A DNA stretch of 64,000 nucleotides from Phallusia mammillata (Eukaryota > Chordata > Ascidiacea > Phlebobranchia > Ascidiidae). Positions 12,066 through 21,000 of the stretch are shown here, piece by piece; within the stretch, counting starts at the first letter, position 1; each line of letters starts with the position of its first letter. The stretch spans positions 186,001 through 250,000 of the forward strand of contig QLIY01000013.1 in the NCBI GenBank assembly GCA_003260075.1, given 5' to 3'. Both the position numbers and the translations under genes were made by a program. The notes beneath the pieces are model-generated. The model searched no databases. It was not told where the DNA came from and worked only from the letters and a program-made list of their open reading frames with translations.

Positions 12066-15000
12066 TGGTAAGCAACAAAGAAAAATCACCTTGTGTTATA
12101 CACAGGTGCGGCCAGCGATCTAATTTTGGCAATTGTATTTGGCCCCGCAGTAACAAAGTTTGCCCACCCCTGGTCTAGAAAGTCAATTGCAATAAAAAAG
12201 TTGCAGAAGAGTTTTGAAATACTGCCACCTTCAATTTGTTCCCTGTATTAGTTTCTAACTTCAAATATTCATCAGTATGTTATTCAAATAGAAATGCATA
12301 AAATTTTTGTGGCAAAATACATATTTCTATTAATTTAAGAAATGACTTCTGCTTTGTACCTTTTTTTACAAAAACTGTGTAAATGTATATATTTTTTGTC
12401 ACAGATGTGTTCGTTGTCCTACTGCTTACCACGCTGGGGATGATTGCATTGCTGCAGGGTCAGTCATCTTGCCAGGTCTCAACATAATATGTCCTGATCA
12501 CTTTTCACCCCATAAAGCCACTCCACATCATCAGCCTGTACATGTCAGCTGGTGTTTTGTCTGTTCTAAAGGTAAAAAGTGGTTAATTTTGATACCATGT
12601 TCATCTTTTTTTTCCCAGTATCAATTTTGCTTGTGAGGTGTTTTTATGTTTGGGTGAGGGTGTCATATGTTTATGTTTTTTTGCTGTTCATTGTTTTCAA
12701 GAGGTGAAAACCAACAAAACTACCATTTAGTATAGAAAGGGTTGGTATAGCACCCTTGTGACTATTTCTTGTTTTGATGAATGTCGAATTTTTAATTGCC
12801 CCTATTTCTACAATTGTTTTTTGATTTGTTTAAGAATGTTATGTATTTAATGTCACCCCAAATTCATTATTAATGCAGTAACCTCCTAGAACTATAGTTC
12901 AGTAAAGGCTTAAATACAGTTTGTCTAAAATTATTTGATTTTATTTTTGCCCCCCAAAAATCATAATTTTCTTGATTACCTTGACGATATTATGATACAC
13001 ACATATTTGCATTTAGTCTTCTCCAGGGACATCAACAGTACTTTAAAGTAAATATCATTTATGTTATAGGTGGTCAACTTATGTGCTGCGAAGGTTGTCC
13101 TGCAGCATTCCACCCAACCTGTGTCGATATGGAAAGTCCACCAGATGGCGAGTGGTTCTGTCATGACTGTCGACACCGCCGTAGACCCCTGTATGGGGAC
13201 ATTGTGTGGGTCAAACTGGGGTCTTACAGGTAAATCTGGGGCGCCTGACTATTTAACATAACACTAAGCATTTGATTTAGCGCAATTTCATTCCCCTTTC
13301 CTGTAAAATCTATGGATGGGCCGAGCCAGAACACAAGTACTTGGTACTGAGGATTGCTGTTTTTGATGCTCCATGCTCGGCCGAGCAGTTGCACAAACTG
13401 ACCCTAGCATTAAATTTGTATATTCATGCCCTGCTAACATACAAAACTAGTGTCTGAAAGGATATCCAAGAACAAAAACGTACTGATGATGACAATAGTT
13501 TTGTCGAAACGTTTGTTTAAATAAAATGAATATGTTTTACTCTACGTCGCTGGCAATTTGCTTTTTATTAAAGCTGTTATTCAAGTCTGTGTCTTGTGTA
13601 CCTAAAAACGTATGGTTTTTTTAAATGATTAAATGGTGGAAAAACACGTATTTCTGAGGCCTGCACAGCTTCATACACCACCGGTGACATAAAGGGACCT
13701 TGCAAAGCTAGAATTGGGAATGTTTGTGATGTCATAATGCACCGAGCATTAATGTGAGATGCTTGGAGCTTGACCAAACAGAACATTTGCAGTTTTGGCC
13801 CATCCCCAGTAAAATATTTGACAGATGGTTTCATTTGTTGTGCATTCTAATTTCTGTGACGTTATTAGACATTGTAGCATTGGTTCAAATCTTATAATTG
13901 TAATATTTTTGGTTCGTACCTTGCCGCACACAACAAGATCAGAAAATGAATTGCTAGAACCTCATTGAAGGCATTAACCATATGTCTTGTTTATGCTGAA
14001 CATCTAATGCTTAGAGGCAAGAATTTTGATGATTTTGCATCATAATTTGATGATTTGCTCTCAACATTCCCCCCCCCCCCTGTCGACACCGCCGTAGACC
14101 CCTTTATGGGGACATTGTGTGGGTCAAACTGGGGTCTTACAGGTAAATCTAGGCCGCCTGACTTTTTTGTACAACACTAAGCATTTGATTTAGCGCAATT
14201 TCATTTCCCTTTCAATATGTCCTGTAAAATCTAGGGATGGGCCGAGCCAAGCCAGAACCTTAATACTCGTTACTGAGCATCCATGTTTTTGGTGCATGGT
14301 CGAGCTGTTGCACAAACTGATCCGAACATTTAATTTGCATATTCTGCCCTGTTAACATACAAAACTAGTGTTCGAAAGGGTATCCAAGAACACAAACACA
14401 TGATTTTTCAAATGTATTAGGTGGTGGAAAAATGTGTACTTCTGAGGCCTGTACAGCTTAATATATCGCTGGTGACATAAGGGACCTTGTAAAGCTAAAA
14501 TTAGTGTAGAATTGGAAATGTTTGTGACGTCACAATGCATCGAGCATGCTCAGCCAAGCACTGAGCATTAACATGAAATGCTCGGAGCGTGACCAAACAG
14601 AACATTTGCAGTTTTGGCCCATCCCCAGTAAAATTTTTGACAGATGGTTTCATTTGTTGTGCATTCTAATTTCTGTGACACTATTAGACATGTGGCATTG
14701 GTTCAAATCTAATAATAGTTTTGGTTCGTGCCTTGTCACACACAACAAGACTAGACAATGAATTGTTGGAACCTCATTGAAGGCATTAACCATATGTCTT
14801 GTTTGAGCTGAACATCTAATGCTTAGAGGCAAGAATTTTGATGATTTTGCGTTGTAATTTGATGATTTGCTCTTTACATCTTAGAACAGTTAAATCGAAT
14901 CCAGAATACTTTTTTTGGATTTCAAACCTTTGGATTTGTTGTCCTATATGTCTATACCTATTTAACAACAGCAGAATTCAAAATTTCAAGGCAGATCTAG

Positions 15001-18000
15001 GAATTTGATTGACAATGTTGAAAATAAAAGTATAACTTGTAAGTTTTTTGTTGTTGTTAGATGGTGGCCTGGTGAAATAACTCATCCTAATGAAATTCCT
15101 GACAACATTCAACGTTTACATCATGGTATTGGAGAATTCGTTGTCAAGTTTTTTGGATCCAACGACTATTTTTGGCTGAACAAGCGACGAGTGTTTGCAT
15201 ACCAGGTATATAACAGAAATATTATTTTTGTCTCCTTTAAACCTTTGAATATTAAAAACATGTTTGTGTTTTTAACACTTAAGTCATACAACAATGTATC
15301 TTGACAAAATAAAATCTTGTATTATAAACTTTTCACAGATTTTTTAACTATGCCAAATCAGTGTTAATACACATGGGCTAATAGTTGTTATATTGTACAA
15401 TTATGGGCATTGTCAGTCTCATACTTAAAAAACATTTTTGAATAATATTCTGATTTCTAAGCACTACATATCATTCAGGCCTGTAGGACAGTTTTATGTT
15501 ACTGAATTAATTAAACGCTAAATGATGTTACTTTAAACTTTGTTTATTACATTGGTTATAAACCTAAATACATCCCAAAGCCCCTTAATCAATTTCCTTC
15601 AATCTTTTTAAGTTTGATACTTTTGTGGATTTCAAGGCTTAATCTAGCTTCACTAAACCAAGTAAAACAACCGCTGGTCTACCCAAACTATTTCTGGCTT
15701 AAACTACAAATTTATACTTGCTTATAATTAACTTGAAATTTTAGGAGGGCGACACGGGAGCAACAGCAGTAAACTGTTCACGGGGCATCAGCAGTGTTTT
15801 TAACAAAGCTTTACAAGTTGCAAGGGAAAGATTTGAAAACATCGCCACCCACAAGCAAAAGATACAAGACCTGAAAACACAGAATAAGAAACCGAGTTAC
15901 AAACACATTAAGGTGACTATTGAAAAAGGGACAATTGTAGTGGCAATTTATTTCAATAGTTTTTCAACCACCTTTTTTTGCCTTGGCATTGTTTCTCGCA
16001 AACTATAAGAAAGTGAAGTAATAAAACAAACCCCCCCCCCAAAACACAGAATAAGAAACCGAGTTACAAACACATTAAGGTGACTATTAAAAAAGGGACA
16101 GTTGTAGTGGCAATTTATTTCGATAGTTTTTCAACCACCTTTTTTTGCCTTGGCACTGTTTCTCGCGAACTATAAGAAAGTGAAGTAATAAAACAATATG
16201 AAGTTATTATGTGTCCACTTCCCTGAAATTGTTTTTGTCAATATTTTTTTCTGTCTACTGCTGGTTTGTTCCATGCGTTTGGTCAAGAAAGAGTGCTTTC
16301 AACTTATTTAAATTTTTACACATTTTAGTTAGTAATCCAAAGTTGATCCTCCCAAAATTTGACCCCGATTAACCCAGCAGTTCACCCACAGGCCTAAAAC
16401 GTATTTTTTAAATGTCTGTACCAACTAAAATACATGATCCAGGAGTTTCATACTTTGTTAGTTGGTGCATTGTAAAGTATTTTAAACCCCCCCCCCCTGA
16501 AATTGTTTTTGTCAATATTTTTTTCTGTCTACTGCTGGTTTGTTTCATGGGTTTGGTCAAGAAAGAGTGCTTTAAACTTACTAAAATTTTTACATATTTT
16601 AGTTAGCTATCCATAGTTGTACTTTTCAAAGTTTGACCCCGATTAACCCAGCAGTTCATCTACAGGCCCCAAAACGTAACATTTTTAAAACGTCTGTACC
16701 AATTAAAATACATGATCCAAGAGTTTCATACTTTGTTAGTTGGTGCATTGTAAAGTATTTTAATTTTTTTTTGTGACTTTTAGTTGTGACCCATTTAGCT
16801 CTTTGGGTTAGAAAACACTGTTGTAGGAATAGGTTTGATGTGGTAAACCTAACATGTTTTTACTATAGTGCTTTCCAGTTTAACTTTTGCACAATTTTGG
16901 AACCCTGTTAGTAGTTTTTAGATACTGATGATGCCTTTTATTGGATGAAATATCTAAACAAAAAAATGGTGAAATGATTTAGACGTTTAGGTTTTGAGTC
17001 TGTTATTATACGCAACTGTTGTCTCCGACTCTTGTACCAAATCTCTCGTGATTATATAATATACTACATTTTTTATATTATATACTGAACACAATTCCCC
17101 ACTTATTGCAGATCAACCGTCCTTGTGGCAGTGTTCAAGTCTACACAGCAGATCCTAGTGAAATATCCCGATGTATTTGCAAACGCTCTGATCAACATCC
17201 GTGTGGTCCAGAGTCGGAATGTCTAAATCGAATGTTGATGTACGAGCCCCCCCCCCGATCAACCGTCCTTGTGGCAGTGTTCAAGTCTACACAGCAGATC
17301 CTAGCGAAATATCCCGATGTATTTGCAAACGCTCTGATCAACATCCGTGTGGCCCAGAGTCGGAATGTCTAAATCGAATGTTGATGTACGAATGTCATCC
17401 AACTCTCTGCCCTGCAGGTACTGGTTTGTGTGTTAGTTTGTGAACTGTGTGTTTAGCCGTACCAGCCACTAGTCAGGTCAAATTCTCAAAACCGCTACTC
17501 TGCTTGTCAAAACGAGCCCAAAAACCGCAACTGTTAAGTAAATTAAGAACAATACTGAACGAGCCTAATGTTACCGTCATTCAATCGCGTGCAAAGACAC
17601 GCATGTCAAAGTGCATGTAAAATTAAAAAAAATAACATTTTGTCCTAAAAAGTGATATCGACCCGCAACTGGAGGTCAGAAAACAGCCCAATTGGGCGAG
17701 AAAAATGCCCCCCCCCCCCACCGTCAAGACCGCACGCATGTCAAAGTGCATGTAAAATTTAAAAAAATAACATTTTGACCTAAAAAGTGATATCGACCCG
17801 CAACTGGAGGTCAGAAACCAGCCCAATTGGGCGAGAAAAATGCCATCCTGGCTAAACTGTCCGTTTTTTTGAACACCTAACAGCAATCGGGGTTGAAATC
17901 ACTGTGTAAAAACCATTGCGGTTCGGGTCGGGCTTGGAGCTTGTACTTTCGGGTTCGGGCTCGCTTACTACTCTGCAGAATACGTTTGAATTGCATGTTT

Positions 18001-21000
18001 TTTTAAACTGCGAAATAACGGTCACATTATGTATTTTTTTGTTTAGGCGATAAATGCGAAAATCAGAACTTCCAGAAGCGAGCTTACCCGGAATCGGAAG
18101 TTTTCAAGACTAATTGGGGTGGATGGGGGCTTAGAACGAAAGTTAAAGTCAAAAAGGTAAAGACAACATTTTTATTTGTGCCTCTGTTGAAAAAAATATG
18201 GACATCATAATCATGACTATTTTTATACACACAGGGCGAATTTGTGAATGAGTATGTTGGTGAACTCGTTGACAACGAGGAATGTCTACGAAGGATCGAG
18301 CAAGCTCATAAGAATAACGTTACCAACTTTTATATGCTAACTATTGATAAGGTAAGTGAGTCGAATTTGACCAAAGATGAAAGTGGCAATACACTTCAAA
18401 TTCATCGACCAAAACCGAACATTTTTGTGTAAAATCAAAGTTACACAACCACCCCAACCCCCCCCCCTACCAACTTTTATATGCTAACTATTGATAAGGT
18501 AAGTGAGTCGAATTTTACCAAAGCTGAAATTTGCAATGAATTCTAAATTCATTGACTAAAACCAAACATTTTTGTTTAAAAAAATTACACAGCCCCCCCA
18601 AAACCGTCTTGTTTAAGAAACCCTAATAGTCCCAAAACGGCTTGTTTACACCATTGTTTATTTGTGACATAAATGAGTTTACTTGTACCTGATTTTGCTC
18701 AATACATCCGTTATGAGATTAGGCAGAAATGATTTGGACCAAATTCACATTCTGTGTCAGTAATTTTTTAAATATGAATTTGTTGGACATAATCTAATGC
18801 CCAACTGCCCTAAGACGTCTTGTTTAGCCTATTGCCCATTGTGTATCTCCTCTTTATTATAGGCCTGTCAATTAAGCTTTCAGGCCTCAACAGGTTTAAC
18901 TACCAGTACAGGGGTTGTACTGAATGAATTTTGACCCCCCCCCCCGTGTATCTCCTCTTTATTATAGGCCTGTCAATTAAGCTTTCAGGCCTCTAACAGG
19001 TTTAACTACCAGTACAGGGGTTGCACTAAATGAATTTTGAAAACCACTTAAACTGAACAAAATTTTGTGTTACAGGATCGTATCATAGATGCCGGGCCAA
19101 AGGGCAACTATTCGCGTTTTATGAACCATTCTTGCGATCCGAGTTGCGAAACACAAAAGTGGACTGTGAATGGGGATACGAGGGTTGGACTTTTTGCAAG
19201 GAAAGATATCCCTGAAGGTAAGAATGGCCGCGTGTATTTATTTTATTCCAAGTCTTCTGTGTCCTGTTATACTTGTATATTTATTTTTCCAAGAGGTTTA
19301 TAACCTTTTTTCCCGCACTGACCCATTTTTAACAGCCAAATGTAACTCACGACCCTTTTAAAAATACTCCACACTTTTTTTGACAATTACTGGATGAATC
19401 TTTCAGTTAGGGAAGGACTAAAGTAATTTATAAGTCGAATACATCCGGATCTAATTCGTGCAAAACTCGAAGTACAAATGATTTGTAATGTGGTAAGGCT
19501 TAGGGATGTGCCAAAACTTCAAGTGTTCTGTTCGGTCGAGCACCGAGCATCTCACGTTAATTTTCGTATGTTAGTATGAATATGCAAATTAAGTGCTCGG
19601 ATCAGTTTGTGCAACTGCTCGCCCGAGCACCGAGCATCAAAAACAGCGATGCTCGGTACCGAGTACTCGGGTTCTGACTCGAATCGGCCCATCCCTAGTA
19701 AGGCTCAAACTAATCGACATTGGCTAATCCGGGCTGTTTATTGGCCCAAACGAGTTTCCGCATAACTTTNATTAGGGATGTGCCAAAACTGCAAATGTTC
19801 TGTTTGGTCGAGCACCGAGCATCTCACGTTAATTTTCGTATGTTAGTATGAATATGCAAACTAAGTGCTCGAATCAATTTGTGCAACTGCTTGGCCGAGC
19901 ACCGAGCATCAAAAACAGCGATGCTCGGTACCGAGTACTCGGGTTCTGACTCGAATCGGCCCATCTCTAGTAAGGCTCAAACTAATCGACATTGGCTAAT
20001 CCGGGCTGTTTATTGGCCCAAACGAGTTTCCGCATAACTTTTTGTGTTATACAGGAGGAGAGTTGACTTTCAATTACAACCTCGATTGTCTGGGAAACGA
20101 CAAGACTCCTTGCATGTGCGGTGCAAAGAACTGCAGTGGATTTATTGGAGTCAGACCCAAGGTAGGACAGTAAATCATAATATCTGTGCAATGGTTGATT
20201 TGTTTTTAAGTTAGCAAAATACCTGAATTTTGTTTCATTTTTTTCTGCGTTATTCTCCTTTTTAAAAGAAACGAAATCAGTCTCGGGTTTTATATCTTAC
20301 TAATAACAAAGTTTTCTGTTTGTGGTGCGCAGCCGCAAATGAATGCAGGTAACGGTAATCTGCAATCGCACCGAAACAAGAGAAAAAAGAAAAAGGCGGA
20401 CTCTCGGATCGTACCGAAGCATGACGACTTCTGCTTCCGATGTCGTCAAACAGGAACACTAGTGTGTTGTGATGTTCGCGGATGCCAAAGAGCTTTTTGC
20501 CTCTCCTGTCTGCGTCTCTCAAAGCCTCCGTTTGGTAAGTCGTTAAATTTTTATTCCACGGATTTTGAACCGTCTATTGCAGGGGTCACCAAACTTATTT
20601 TTCACTGCGGGCCGTTTGACATTAAAAATACCATTGTGATTGTAAGCAAATAATGTATCTATACAATAGACTGTTTACACGCGTTGATAAAAAGTAGGAG
20701 AATTTATACTTAATACGATCCAAAAATTTTGTAAAATCCTACCAAAATTCCAATTATGGTTGTGATAAAGTGAAATGCAACGCAAAACGGTTGCCTGTTA
20801 TGTAACAGACATGAACAGGCTGTGTAACAATGAAAATGAGGCAAATATTACAGTCATTATCAAGAAAATGCGAAGCTTATCGCGAAAGTTTATGATAAAT
20901 TAATGATACAGTCGATACCAGTGACCTTTTCGCCTTTAAACTTATGGCCTATACAGGTTCAATGCCCCCCCCCCTTATCGCGAAAGTTTATGATAAATTA

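Noticed and set aside
11932-12156. Polyproline and polyglycine open frames (also at 26284-26542, 33579-33869 and 51070-51330)
   Set aside because: They exist only because homopolymer C/G runs contain no stops; flanking codons have no coding character.
17111-17417. Two tandem AWS exons as real alternative exons
   Set aside because: The first has no donor and runs into Cs, the second has no acceptor; merged they form one normal exon.
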